Below, piece after piece: positions 1 through 13,006 of a stretch of DNA of 64,000 nt. Each line of letters begins with the position of its first letter. Position 1 is the stretch's first letter. This stretch comes from Onchocerca volvulus (taxonomy: Eukaryota > Nematoda > Chromadorea > Rhabditida > Onchocercidae). Both the position numbers and the translations under genes were made by a program. The notes beneath the pieces are model-generated. The model saw nothing but the letters and a program-made list of their open reading frames with translations. It had not been told where the DNA came from and searched no databases. The DNA is taken from positions 7,963,562-8,027,561 of the forward strand of contig HG738137.1 of NCBI GenBank assembly GCA_000499405.2, in the 5' to 3' direction.

Positions 1-1510
1 TAATTTTTGAAAACTTTGCAAGAAATTTATGTGTCAGGAAATATATGGGTTCACATGAAAATTATATGTAGCAATCTTTTTTTTTTTTATTGTTGTAACA
101 ATTTGATCATACAATAAGAATAGCCATAACAATAATGACAATAGAACGGAAAAATCAATCATATACGATCAATGAAATGTCGCCGGAAAAGGTCATAGAA
201 ATTTAGTGAGAAATTTCATTTGATTAAAAAAAAAATATGCGAAAACGAGCAATCCGTTAATTAAGATTTATTTGCGTATGTAAATAAACAATTCAATTAT
301 TTAGAAAGTAAATGATTTTTGAACGTAAGGTTAAGTAATACTCACGTGATAATTACGTGTCTTTTATTTCACACTTGCAAAGAGGCATAATTATTGCGTG
401 TTTTTTTATCATATCATATAAGATATTTTCTGATAGTATAACTTGTCAAGTATTAGTGCGGATTAATGATGTTGAAAAATCCGAAATCTTACGCTTGAAT
501 ACAATGATATATATTATAGAAACATTTTAAAAAATCAATTTATTAAGTTATTCGTTTAAATATATTCGTGAATGTCATAGTTCATCTGAAATATCGTCTA
601 ACTTAGCTTGGTGAAAATTAAAATTTTCAAGTTTTTCGTAATTTTTGCAAAAAACATATTTTGATTGAAATATCATACATTGATAGTAAAACCAATTAAA
701 AGAAGCAAAAAAATGAGAGAAAGAAAAAAGAATAATTAAAATTTATTTGGAAAGAAAATAAAAAAAAAATTAAATTAAATCTTGATAAATGAATGAAAAT
801 GTAAAATATTATTTATAATACTTTAATTACTTTATGCATAATTGAATATATTTGTAGTTATAAGATTGCAAAAATGCATCTTAAACTCAACCCACAAAAT
901 TATTTGGCAAGAATTTTCTCTGAGATTGAATTCTTAAAGTGGAAAATTAAACAAAAGATATATTTATGAATGGAATCAGAATCAGATGGATCAAAATATG
1001 ATGAAAATCCTGAAAAACTCAGAAATTTTTTTGATTTTTAAGTTTTGCCAGTTTTTTCTTTTTTTTTTTCAAATATTCTTCTTATTTACTTAGAGGAAGC
1101 ATCGAACATTAAATGTGTAATCTTTAATATTTGGATACTTTTTTCGATTGCTAATATTAGAACATCAGTATTTTTTACGCATTCCGTTTGTTGGAACATT
1201 AATATATCTGTGACTTTTTAAAACAAAATGCAAAAAAAAAAAAATGAAAAAAATTGGAAATCAAATGTACGATCATAATAAAATGATTAATTATTTTCCT
1301 TAATTTCTGCAATGACTTTCTATCAACAATTTTCTGCTGATGATGATATTATCAATTATAAAATAATGGTAATAATAATAATGAGTTGATGTTTTAGAAA
1401 TAAATCTTAGTTTTAAACCAAAAAAACGAATTTTCATGAGTTGAAAAAAAGGATAGTCATGTTAATCCATTAGTCCGCGAAACTTTGATTATGAAATGAT
1501 AATAATGATC

Positions 1511-1546
<36 letters not shown>
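1511..1546. repeat. (ATA)n trinucleotide microsatellite
   Basis: Twelve uninterrupted ATA units are read directly, flanked by imperfect ATA/ATG-rich sequence. Confidence 0.9.
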
Positions 1547-1969
1547 GGTATGATAGTAAATAATGAATCGATCTACAAAGAAATAAATCTTAATTGTAAA
1601 CAAAAAAAAATTTAATAGGTTGAAAAAAAAACAATTATAATATATCTGTCAGAAATTAATTGTTAAAACTATTTTAATCACACACTCACATATATACATA
1701 TCAATTTCACACATCTATACGAAAATTTTAAAAATGTATGGTTTGATTTTTATTGGTTCATACGGGTTTATTTCGAGTTGTCAAATGGCATAAATCGAAG
1801 CGATCCCACTTTTTTCTTCCTTCTTTTTACCTTTTCGTTTCGTCCTTCTTTTTCAACAACCTTTTTTCTAATACAAATTCTGCAAGCTCCGTTATTATCA
1901 TTATACTACCATTCCTTTCCAATCTTCACTTTTTTTCTATCTTTTTTGTTCCAATTATGTAATAATATT

Positions 1970-2680
1970 ATCTGCCACCGTTGTTATTATAATTACTCGT
2001 AATTATATGTGAACCTGTCATTGTTATTAGATATTATGATATGTACCTGATACGTACGTGATAACATGTCTTATTGTTATAGATAAAAGGATGCTTCCAT
2101 TATTATCTTTCTTAATCATATATCTATTTGTTACTTGTATTAGATGATATGATATGTGTTTATGCGTATGTGATAATTGTCCTGTTATTACTGTTATAGA
2201 AAATATTTGTCATCATTCTGTAATATATACTTATCGTACGTATTATTGGGGATGATATTTGTCACCGTTCTATGATACATATTCGTCGTACATGTTAATA
2301 CTTCTTATTGTTATTGTTTAGATAACAGGATATTTGTTGCCGTTATATGATATGTATTTGTCGTTGTTATAGATCATAAGTTTTTCGTCGCTGTTATATG
2401 TTATATACTTGCCGTACATGATAATATGTACTTTTTGTTATTGTTGTACGTAATGCTATATATTTGTCACTTTGTTCAAGGAAACATATGTACTTGTCTT
2501 ATTGTTACATATATAATATATATTTGTCGTTGTTATATTTATCGCCGTTTATTTTTTTTTGTTTTACTGTCTTGTGTAGTGATAAATACTTGTGGCTATT
2601 GTTATAGGTAATAATATTTCATTTATTGTTATTGTGACTTTTAATTATTTGTGCTACATTATTGTTATTATTGATAATTA
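1970..2680. repeat. Degenerate tandem array, TTGTTAT/GTACTTGTCG type
   Basis: About 700 bases are built from diverged units combining ttgttata, gatatgtactt or gatatgtattt, gtcgtacat and gataatatg. Unit length varies at roughly 30-60 bases. The words recur in the same order throughout, which indicates an old minisatellite that has diverged by substitution and small indels. The open frames here follow from the repeat and are not genes. Confidence 0.6.
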
Positions 2681-3289
2681 TAAGATTTTATTATTTAGTA
2701 TTGTATAGATTAAATAAGTGATGAAATTCCTTATCATATAAATCAATCTTTATCGGAAATAATTAAAAACAATTTTATTTCCTTTTATATTTGACATAAA
2801 ATTATTTTTTAACATTTTCATTTCCTTTCTTTTCTTTTCTTGTATATTCTTAATCCTCTTATATTTCCTCCTATTAAACATTATTGCATTCCATTAAATA
2901 AGAAGAAAAAGAGGAAAAAAAGAAAAATAAATAATTTCCTTAGCAAAAAAAAATCTATTTGATTTCGAAAAATTAGTATAATTGTAAAACGAACTAAAAT
3001 AAAATCTAATAAAAGAATATGCATAACAAGAATGATAAACGAACAAAATTTTATACGATTTATTAATCAAAAAAGTAACGATATAGAAAGTTATTTCAAG
3101 ACAAAATTTTATCGCAAATTTTTGAATCGAATTCTTAGATGGAAAATGAAGAAAAAAGAAAATGATGAAAAAAAGAAGAAAAAGAAGAGGAAAAGTTAAA
3201 ACGGAAAAATATGTTAAGTATAAATAATAATCATCTTTTATCTTTATGCTTTTCAGCTATTGATTTCCAATTTTGAAATTTAGTCAACT

Positions 3290-4060
3290 TTGGCTATTAT
3301 AGACAGATATCAATCATTTCTTAAGTCAAAAATATGTCATAGATATAAGTTATAGGATTTAAGTGCAAAAATATGAAATATCTTTCCCAATTGTCTTCAT
3401 ATCTTATCTTTAAGTTCATACATGTCTCCATCATAGTTTAATTTTCATAATCATCCCGTGCTTTATGTTTGAAATTTTTAAGACATATTCTTTGAAATTT
3501 GCATTAAAAGAAGCAGAAAGATTTTGAAGTTTGTTTTCTCAATTGTCGTCCATGTGTTTTTTCAACTTCATATGTACATCTATCATAAGTTTAAATTTTC
3601 ATAATCATTTGACTTTTTTTCCAAAATTTTAAAATTTATTAAAATTAAAATATTCTTTTTGTAATCAAAAAAAGCAAGATGGTTTAACAAAATTTTATAA
3701 TTTCGTTTTCTAATTGTCTTTCATCATGTATTTAAATTTTCAAAAATCACTCTGCCTTTATTTTCATATTTTTCCCATATATTCTTCAAAAATTTCTTAT
3801 TAGAAAAGAAAAAAAAAAAAAACAAAGATCATACATTTATTTATTCGTTTATTTATTCCTTCCCGATTATCAGACCTTATTTTGCTTCAAAATTTGTTAA
3901 AATTTTCCTTGGTTTGTGAAAAAATATATGAACAAAATTTTTGAAAAAGTCAAAACCTTAATATCACCAAAAAGAATCTATTTAATCTAACAAGTTATTA
4001 TATACTTTTGTATAGGAGATCTATCGACTTTTCTTCTCTAATTATCTTTCATCATGTGCA
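3290..4060. repeat. Degenerate tandem array, period about 170 bases
   Basis: Successive copies share a ttttctcaattgtc-like start near 3385, 3530, 3705 and 4030. A tcatcatg/tcatacatg segment follows, then attttcataatcat, then a tttgaaatttt-like segment. Copies are heavily diverged and unequal in length. Confidence 0.5.
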
Positions 4061-4063
4061 GAA

Positions 4064-4246
4064 GGATTTCTAACTTAGAGTCACTCAGTAATAGTACCGA
4101 AAATGATAGCTTCACACCATTGTATAATCGGCCAAGCATATGAACTAAATGTCTAAACCAATGGTTCTTATCATATTGAGCATGACTACCATCGCAACGA
4201 CATTTAACAGTAGAATGAAATTAACCTGTCTCATGACGGTCTGAAA
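4064..4246 (-). pseudogene. Decayed 28S rRNA fragment (near the 3' end of 28S), antisense
   Basis: Read on the - strand, this matches the conserved stretch near the 3' end of eukaryotic nuclear 28S rRNA. Recognisable landmarks on the + strand are ctaacttagag (28S complement CTGACTTAGAG), tagcttc, ggccaagca, aaatgtct, and the block ttaacctgtctcatgacggt (28S complement CTAACCTGTCTCACGACGGT). They are in correct order and spacing over about 180 bases. The AACCTGTCTC form fits nuclear 28S rather than bacterial 23S, so it is unlikely to be an endosymbiont insert. Many C-to-T and G-to-A type differences suggest neutral decay in an A+T-biased genome. It is a truncated relic, not a functional rRNA gene. 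Confidence 0.85.
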
Positions 4247-7200
4247 TGTTACTAAAAAAATAGAAGAAACCAATTATTATTACATCCAAAACTGTTATCT
4301 TGCTTTTTCATTCTAATATTACACTTACATTCATCATTTTAATAGGTAAAGAGGGAGGAAATTCTACTTTCGGAAGAAAAGAAATTTTTCTTTTTTGAAG
4401 AAATGATATATATATACATTTATTAATTTTGGGATTTTAACAAAATGATAAATTTTAAAGATTCTTTTCAAAAATTTTTCTTTGTGAAAAATTTAGTTTC
4501 ACAAACTAATATGAGAGATGAAGGTTGTTCACTTCGTTTTTTTTTCTTTTTTTTTTTGCGTAATTTCCGGTTTTTGATTCAATTGTAAAATGATTTTAGT
4601 GATTTTCAATTTCAGTTTTCGTTTTTATTTTAAATTTCTTTTATATCACATATAATATAATGAATAAAGTAATTAACGACTTTCCATCAACAATTTTTCA
4701 TTTATTTATTGAATTTTAAATGGACATTTCAAGTTTTGATTTGACCTTTTTAACAACAATTTGCGTTAAAAGAAGAATTAAATTCTAAATATCTATACAA
4801 TGGAATTAATGAGTGAAATAATTGTTCAAAACATTCCATTCTAAGTGACAAGAGAAAAACTTAAATTTAGTGAAAATGAAAATATCTCTTTAGTTTCTTG
4901 TGAAAAAAAAAAGAAGATAAATAAAAAATGAGGAGTAAATTATAAAAATAAATATATCTTATATATTTTGATGAAGCAAATGATAAGATGAGGGGATAAT
5001 GACACAGGATGATTAAAAATGACTTGATGTAAACAAACTTAATATAACTTATTTTCTGAGTCAAAAAAAAAGACGAATTTGAAATCTTAGTTGCCATAAT
5101 TCTTAAATTTATCGACTACGTTCTAAAGCAAAATGTATCCATTTTTGATGATTCAGTTTTTTTTCTGTGCTGTGATTTAGATCAATTCATTCTCCTTTAG
5201 ATCATCTAATATGATAATATATATGGAACTTATTAGATAATAGTTCTGGTTTTGCAAAAAAAAAAAAAAAAAAAATTAACCTCTCATATTATTTCGTATT
5301 TCTTTCTTAGCGATTGGAATTAAAATAAATAAAAAGCTTTAAAAAATTAACTTTTGATTAAATTTGTAAAAAAAATTTTTTTTTAACCTTGTCATGTTTA
5401 ATTGTTATATGAAATTACAAAAAAATGATACTTTTTATTTGAAATTAAAAAATAAAAAAATGAGAATTAGCTTTGAATCAGCTGCCATCTAATTTCATAG
5501 TTTTCATTAAATTGCAATTTTTTTTGTTTTTTTTTTTTAATTTGAAGAGAGTTAAGGAATAATATTTCAACATTGAATTTTCAATAATAAGTTGGCAATA
5601 TTGTGTTTCTATCAAATGGGTCAAATTTCATTTACAAAGATAACACAAAAAATAAAAAGTAGTGAATTTTACTACTTTTTACAATTTTTATAATTTCTTC
5701 TTTCCGAGAATTTTTAAACTTTCATTTATAATACTTTTTGAATATTATTGAAATAATATCATTAAGCAAAACAATATGATGTCAGATTCATTTCTTCGAA
5801 ATTCTATTCCCTGCTTTTTCTTTCATTTCTGATTAGCTATTTTAACTACTATTTGTAATAATGTTCGCTTCTCTTTAAAACTATTTCATAAATATTCCAT
5901 TTATGAAGTATATTAATTTTTATCCTACAGAGTTTAACCATTCTTATTGATAACGTAATTACTAATTGCTGTAAAAAGTTTTCTTTTCTTCTTTTTTTTT
6001 TTTAAATTTAACCTTAAAAAAAATTATTTATCGATTTCGTATGCATAAATGTAAATGTATATCATCGTATTGAACTATTTGAAATTCGTGATTTTCAGTT
6101 GTCTATAATTACATTTTTTTTTTTTTTTTTATAACCTGCTATAAATCATTGCTAATAATAATACCTTTTATTCTTTGAATTATTTCTTTCTCTCTCTTTT
6201 TTTTTTTATTGAATACTTTTCACATCAGATAATATTTAGTGGTTGGAATGGAAATCGAATTTCTTTTTCCGTCAATTTTTTTTTTTTTTTTTGCGAATTA
6301 TCAAGTTTTATTCGAAAAAGAAAAAGAAAACCTTGAAATTTAGGAAAAAAGAAAAGAAAAATTTGGATTATAATTATTTATTAAAAAGAAGAATAACAAG
6401 ATAATTGAATAGAAATTAACAAATCGTGTCTTTTTTTCTTGCGAATAGAAAATTTGTATTATTTAAAAAAAATCCCGAATTATTGCCCCAAAAATTTTAA
6501 AATATTTGTTGCGTTATTTACATTCTTTCCGTTTTGATGAACACTTTTAAAATTTAATTTTCCAAATGAAATTACCGATTTTATTATGTAAATGTATTTA
6601 ATAATTATTATTCGTCGAGTTAATTTTGCAAAGTGCTAGTTCTAATTTCAAATTATTTTGTTTAAATACTTTGAAAGATTTTTGGTAAATTTTATTCCAA
6701 TCACTCCTATTTTATCATCATAAACTTTATTATTTGCATGAATAATCAAAAATTTATTATCTTTTGTAAAATTTAAATTTAATTCCTGTGAAAAATTTAT
6801 TGTTTCTGTTTTTATTATCTTTGTAAAATTTAAAGCGTGAAAATTTGGATTTTGCCGAAAATATATCATCTATACATTGCATTTCTCCTTTGTCACATTT
6901 ATTATCTGTTCCTTTTTTTGTTTTCAATACATATTTTATTTTAGGTAATCGAAAGAAAAAAAAAAGGTAAAAAAGGAAGAGAAGGAAAAAGAAGGAAGAA
7001 ATTTTGGGAAATCGGGGAGGAAAGAAAAAAGTTCCAATCATATATTCTCAACAATTCGAAAAAAAAAAAAAGGAAAATCATTCTTTTATTAAAGTTAAAC
7101 ATTTTTTTCGCTATCAAAAATAAAAGATATATGAAAAAGAAAGAATTTTAAATTTTTTAATTTAAAAAAATTAAAAATCTAAATTTCTTTAGTTAGCTTT

Positions 7201-7689
7201 TAAAAAAAAAAAGCGCCGCCTTCTTTTTTCTTCCTCATTTTTACGCCTTCTGATTACTACTAAAATTCACCACTATTTGGCTATTACTGGGCTAGTAAAC
7301 TGGACTACTGGACTATTATATTATTGGCTAGCTGTAATCACCAATGAACAATTGATAACAGTTATTGAATTAATCTTATCAGTCAAAAGAAAAAAAATAA
7401 TTACTTCATCGTAGAAAAAATTCGCATATTGTTTTCGTTAATAATTCGTTTACAAAATATTACTGATCTAATGATTATAAATTATCAGTTATAATAATTC
7501 GATATCGCTTTATTATAATACTAGTTAGCAGTATTATTGCACTTATGATTATTAATTAATTAATCTTGACTTTGCCTCTCAGTAGAATTTCTTGCTTCCG
7601 TTAAACAGAAGTATAAGTATTTTGCTGAATAATTTGTATGATTATCTGCAAATTTGAAAACTAATTAATTTCATCGATATTATTTCTTC

Positions 7690-7955
7690 CTTCGATTTTT
7701 TCGAATTCGAATTTGATTATACTGAGACGATAGTTGCTATATCAAAATTAGAATTAAAATTCTTATTTTGAAAATCGACTTAACTGAAAATTTTCATTTC
7801 GAATTTAACTAAATCGAAAATCTTAATTCAAACTCTGCTGAATTGGGCATTCTTATTTCGGATTTTGCTGAAACTGAAGATTATTCTTCCCGAATCGACT
7901 GAATTGAATTTTTCAATTTCGGATTTGACTAAATTAAGAAATCCTGACATTTGCA
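7690..7955. repeat. Degenerate tandem array just upstream of the collagen start
   Basis: Roughly 46-base units alternate a ttcgaattt/ttcggattt word with gactaaatt or gctgaa and an aaaattctta-like segment. At least five diverged copies can be read. The array ends about 110 bases before the signal-peptide ATG. A promoter role is possible but not shown. Confidence 0.55.
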
Positions 7956-8062
7956 TGATTTTCTGGACGAAATGCTAAAAAATATTATTAGAATTGTAGT
8001 TTACGAAATTCCAAATCATCAATTTTATTTATAAATTTATAATTTAATACGAACTGGATGCT

Positions 8063-8153
8063 ATGACGAAAACTATTCCGCTATATTTGCATTTATTACT
8101 GTTATTTACTGCAATTTTCGACATTTTAAGCTTCGATTTCAATGCACCTGGAG
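8063..8153 (+). CDS. cle-1: cle-1 exon 1: signal peptide of the TSPN isoform
   Basis: ATG ACG AAA starts about 30 residues with a hydrophobic core ([13 protein letters not shown]), a typical signal peptide. The exon ends in GGAG|GTCAGT in phase 1, which fits the phase-1 acceptor at 16420 and joins to an Asp-Ser-Glu-Ser segment. An earlier overlapping ATG at 8058 hits a stop two codons later. The assignment rests on the signal peptide, the donor and phase agreement. The 8.3 kb intron that follows makes it less certain than the later exons. Confidence 0.75.
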
Positions 8154-11100
8154 GTCAGTGAATAAATTGAATGAATGAAAAATAAATTTAAAATATATTG
8201 TTAAATTAAATTAACTAATAAATACACGTATCTTTGCGCTTACTTAATTGATCTAAATTAATTAAGACGAGTAACCAATATTTTCACAAGGATATATATA
8301 TATATATTTAATAAGAATTAAACGTTGTTAATTATTTATTATAACAATTTAAATTAGAAAAAAATAGGTATATACTTTTTACTATAGATAATTAATAAGA
8401 TTTTTTTTATCGACACTATTTTTTATCAATCAGATATTAAATTTCTAATTGCATTATTTATTACTTATTTGAGTAATTCCTGACAATAATCATCACTACT
8501 AACTTATTTTAATTGAATTTAAGAAATCAAATTTAAAAAAAAAAAAAGAATTTTTGTTATCAGCAATTGAATTGTTCAACGAAAAATATTGTACTTCAAA
8601 TGTCATTTATTCTCTTGCAGACTTATTTCAAATTATTTCTTCAAATTCTGAAGTTCTGAAGATTGATTTTTTCTTTTTTTTCTGATGGACTACCTTTGTT
8701 TGAATATTTTTTTTTGGAACAAATGAAGCGCTATGACATATATTTGTCATTGGAATAGCTCTGAAATTCTGGAAAATATAATGAATGCGGAGGGAATAAG
8801 AGAGAATTACGAATTTTTAATATTTTTGCTTGAAATTTTGCTCCAATTTTCATCCCACCACTATTAATCTTCTAGTTTGCTTGCATGAAATTTTGAAAAT
8901 TTCCGAAACAAACTGAAATATTCCATGTTCAGATATCAATTTCATATAATATATAAGATGAATTTATATCAGGTGATGAATAATTTTTATTTAAAATGAA
9001 GTATACAAATGAAATATATATGTTTTAATGAATAATTGAAGCTAAGGATTAAATGATATTTATGTGAAATGCACTCAAATTTTCGAAATATTTGCATATT
9101 GCACTTGTGATTTTGGAATATTTACGTGATAAATTCCAATATTTTCAGAAGATTTACGTGAAATACGCTTATATTTTCAAAATGTCTGCGCAAAATGCGC
9201 TTAAATTTTCAATCAAATATATCCTAATCATACATTTTATAAAATACTTAATGACAATAATAGAAGAGAAAAAAAAATCATCTTACGATTCTTTTAGATT
9301 CAAAATTAAAATTTTCGATAAATCAAAAAATATCCAATTTAAGAAATTACTTTGTAATAAACTAATATATTTATGAATATAAAACATGAACTATTTCAAA
9401 ATAAACGAATAAGCTATTACATAAAAACACATTAATTAATCTAAATTATATTAGAAGCGTTTAAAATGAAATCTTATAAAAATATTGATTAAAATGAAAA
9501 TAACAGGAAAAGAGTAAAAGAAAATGGAAAAAATAAACTTGAAAAAAAAAAAAAAACCGAACTAATACAGTTTAATACTTCTATAATTTTTTTTTTCAAA
9601 GCAATATTGAAGCAAATTTTTTTCTTCTTTTTCTAAAGACTCTTTTTTCGTTTAAAATTTACTTTTCTTTTTTTCTTAAATCCAGAAAAAAAAATTTTTT
9701 TTCTTCTTTTGATTAAATTTAAACTATTTGCCATTTTTTAAATTTTATTTAATAACATAAAAATGATAAAAAAATAAATCTAATAATATAAAACACTTTT
9801 ATTGGAGGGAAAAAATTGAATTCTAGATCATTTTTATCAATAAATAATTTAGGTGATACAATTAGCAAAGTGCTTTCCTTCCTGTTAAAATTTTTTTCTT
9901 TTTGAAAAAAAAAGTTAAAATAAAGAGAAGAATATAGCGGTCATTTTTTCTTTCTTTTTTTTTTTATTTCAAAAAAAGGAAAATAGAGAAGAAGGAAAAA
10001 AAGAAAATGAAAACTATAAAAGTTTTTCAAAAGCCATAAATTATTTTGTGATTTTTGATTGAAAACGAAAGAAAGTGGAAATTGTGAGGAGAAAAATTTA
10101 AGAAATTAAAAACAATGAATTGGAGAATAAAAAGAAATAAAGGGGAAATTTTGGAATGATTTCTCTCTTTTTTTTTAATTTGAAAAACTTAATTTTAATT
10201 TTTTTATGCCAAATTGTTGTGAATTAAATTTAAAACTATTACCTTATGAGATGAGGAAAAATTGTCGATTGAAGTTTGAAAGCAATTTTTTAGATTAGTG
10301 AAATTTTAAAAATTAATTTTTTGTTGCTTTTGTTTTTCGTTCTGCAAAAATGTTGAAATATAAATGTGTTTTAAAAAAAGAAAAAAAAATGATACTTATG
10401 ATTTCCGGAATTCTCGATGATTATCTGTGATAATGTAAACAATGTTTCATGCCAATTGCTATCATATTGATCATTTCATCTTGTTTAGTTATTTTTCCTT
10501 GTTAATTTTTTCTCCAAAATTTTTATTTTTTTTAATATAATTTAATTTCAAAGTAAAAGCAGATAATTAACAAAAATAAAAACATGGTAACAAAAACACT
10601 CTATCTTGTCATTTTTTTTCGCCAAACTTATCAATAATAGATTTTTTTCATCGCCTAAAAAAATTTTTTTGCTAAAATATAAAAAAATACGAAGCAGATA
10701 TAATTGGAAAATGATATTTCGTTTTATTATCGATTGAATATAATCAATAATTAATATCAAATCAATAGTTCATTCTATAATTGAATAAATACAATCAATA
10801 ATTGAAAGTTATTTTCCATTATTGAGTAAATGCAATTATTAATTTATAATTAATCTATTATGAGTAAATATCCACAAAATAGAACTATTATTTCTCAATT
10901 TAGGAAATGAAATGATTAATTCCCAGTAAAAAAATAGAATGATTAATTCCCAATCGATATGTTTTCTATCATTGAGGAGATGTAATTAAGAATGATGTAA
11001 TCAGTGACTGATATGTCAATCGATTAACCAGAAAATACAATCAGTAATTGATGAATTTTTTTTATTAACAGTCAGTAATTGATAAATTGTTCTGTTATTG

Positions 11101-12974
11101 AGTAGATAAAATCAATAATTCATATATTATTGAATATATGAATTATTGATTTCATCTACTCAATATTAATGAATAAGTAAAATTAGTGTACTGAGTAATT
11201 TCTGATCGCATTTTTTTTTACCCAATCTTCTTTTTTCCATCTAAGCATCGTTATTTATCGTTTGTGCAACCGATAAATAAGATGATATTGATAAATAATG
11301 AAAAATAACTTAATTAAAACATTAATTTTTATTAACAGATTAAACAAAATCGCAACATTTCGCAATATTTTTTTGGTTTTATCTTTCTTAAAATGAATAA
11401 ATTTATTTCTTGATATTATTCAAATTGAACTTAATTTTTTTGAAAAAATTACTATTGATATCAATATTGTTCAAATCGGTTTTAATTTTTTGCTACAAAG
11501 TCCTTTTAATTATGGTCAAAAATAATTGCATTTGCTTGATTTCTATCAATTGATTAATTTTATTTCTTTTATTCGTTAAGAATAAATTTTTCATTTAAAT
11601 TTGAACGATTTGCTATTTTTTTTAATTTTTCAAAAGGAATGGAAATTGAATTTGAGTGAAATTGAATTCGAATTTCGGAATTTGAATTTGAATTTGAGTG
11701 CGAACAGAAATTTTTTATCGCTTTTCTTCGAAGTAAAAAAACGAAAAAAAAAAACAAAAAAATATTTCATGAAATTCGTTTCATTTCAAAAAAAGTTTTT
11801 TATTTTGCAATTAAAAAATTGAAGTTGAATTTTGTTTTCAAAATTAATTTTTATTTTAAAATATAAAACTTGCATGATGAATGAACGAATATGCATTGAT
11901 ATAAATTTGATAAGCGATATTAATCAATGACAAAAGATAACATTTCCAAATTATTTAAATATTGCTAGAAATATTTTATTCAAAAATCAGTTCTATGAAT
12001 ATTTTACGTAGATTTAAATTAATCTTTAATTAATTATTTCAAATTTTTGAACAAAACGATTTCAATATCCTTTAAATGAAATATTGTTAATGAATACATT
12101 TTTGAAGTTTTGAATGAATTTTCGAATAATTTTAGCGATTAATTACTTCAAAAAAACATTTCAAATTTTTTTAAGAAAAAGTTTTTATATTTATCAAAAA
12201 AAAAGCAACGAAATTGAATGAAAATAGGAAAATTAGCTGATTTGAAATGAATTTAATCGTTTACCTAAATCTAATTCTCTAAGAATAGCAAAAAAACTTC
12301 AATATGACGGAGGTGCTATTAATTCAATCTTTGCCAGTTCAAAATAATAACTGAAATATAATTAATTATGACGAAAGAATTTTATTTGCAAAAATTGCTA
12401 CTTTTTTTTTTTTTGCTTTTTTAACTTGAAAATAAAATGAATGAAAGTTCTTTTTTGGTACATTAATTTCCAGTCAAAAATTAGATGTTTTTACGGAAAA
12501 GAGACCTGCTGATTAAAATATTATTAATTTAATCAAAGATTTGATAATTTTTTGCATTACATTTCATACTTTTTTTTCAAAAATATTCAATAAATGATAT
12601 GCAAAACAGGATAGTAATTAATGAATGGAAAGAGTAATTTTAAAAATCCAAATTGTTTATTTTTAATTAACTGTTTTAAAAACAAAAAAAAAGGAAAAAA
12701 AAAGAGAAGCCTTTTTTTTTTTTGTTTTATTGTACGATAAAAAGAAGAAAAGGAAATGTTTAGCAAAAAAATTTTTTTTAAGCAGTTACTTTGATGATAT
12801 TATTCTCATTTTGGTTTTAAAATTCTTTCCAAAATTGATTTAGATAGAAAGGATAAAAATTTGATTTGAATAATAGAAAAAAAGATGGGACAGATAAAAA
12901 TTTAATTTGAATAATTTTGAACAAAAAAAAAGGTGCAATCAATCTTGCTTGTATTATGTAAATGCTTCATATCC

Positions 12975-13006
<32 letters not shown>

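Larger units (their letters stand above)
1..8062. other. Intergenic/upstream region without recognisable genes
   Basis: This A+T-rich stretch lies upstream of the first collagen exon. The short open frames in it are low-complexity (runs of F, L, I, K, N), lack convincing splice sites and match no family I know. It holds an (ATA)n microsatellite, several degenerate tandem arrays and one decayed 28S rRNA fragment, each listed separately. I cannot identify a promoter or transcription start for the collagen gene. Any 5' exon of another gene here would have to be very short. Confidence 0.6.

Noticed and set aside
1753..2002. Overlapping 69- and 74-codon frames rich in Phe, Ser and Leu
   Set aside because: Low-complexity T-rich sequence with no splice signals, overlapping frames and no family match.
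4064..4246. Endosymbiont (bacterial 23S) origin for the rRNA-like fragment
   Set aside because: The AACCTGTCTC form and the flanking order follow eukaryotic nuclear 28S rather than bacterial 23S.
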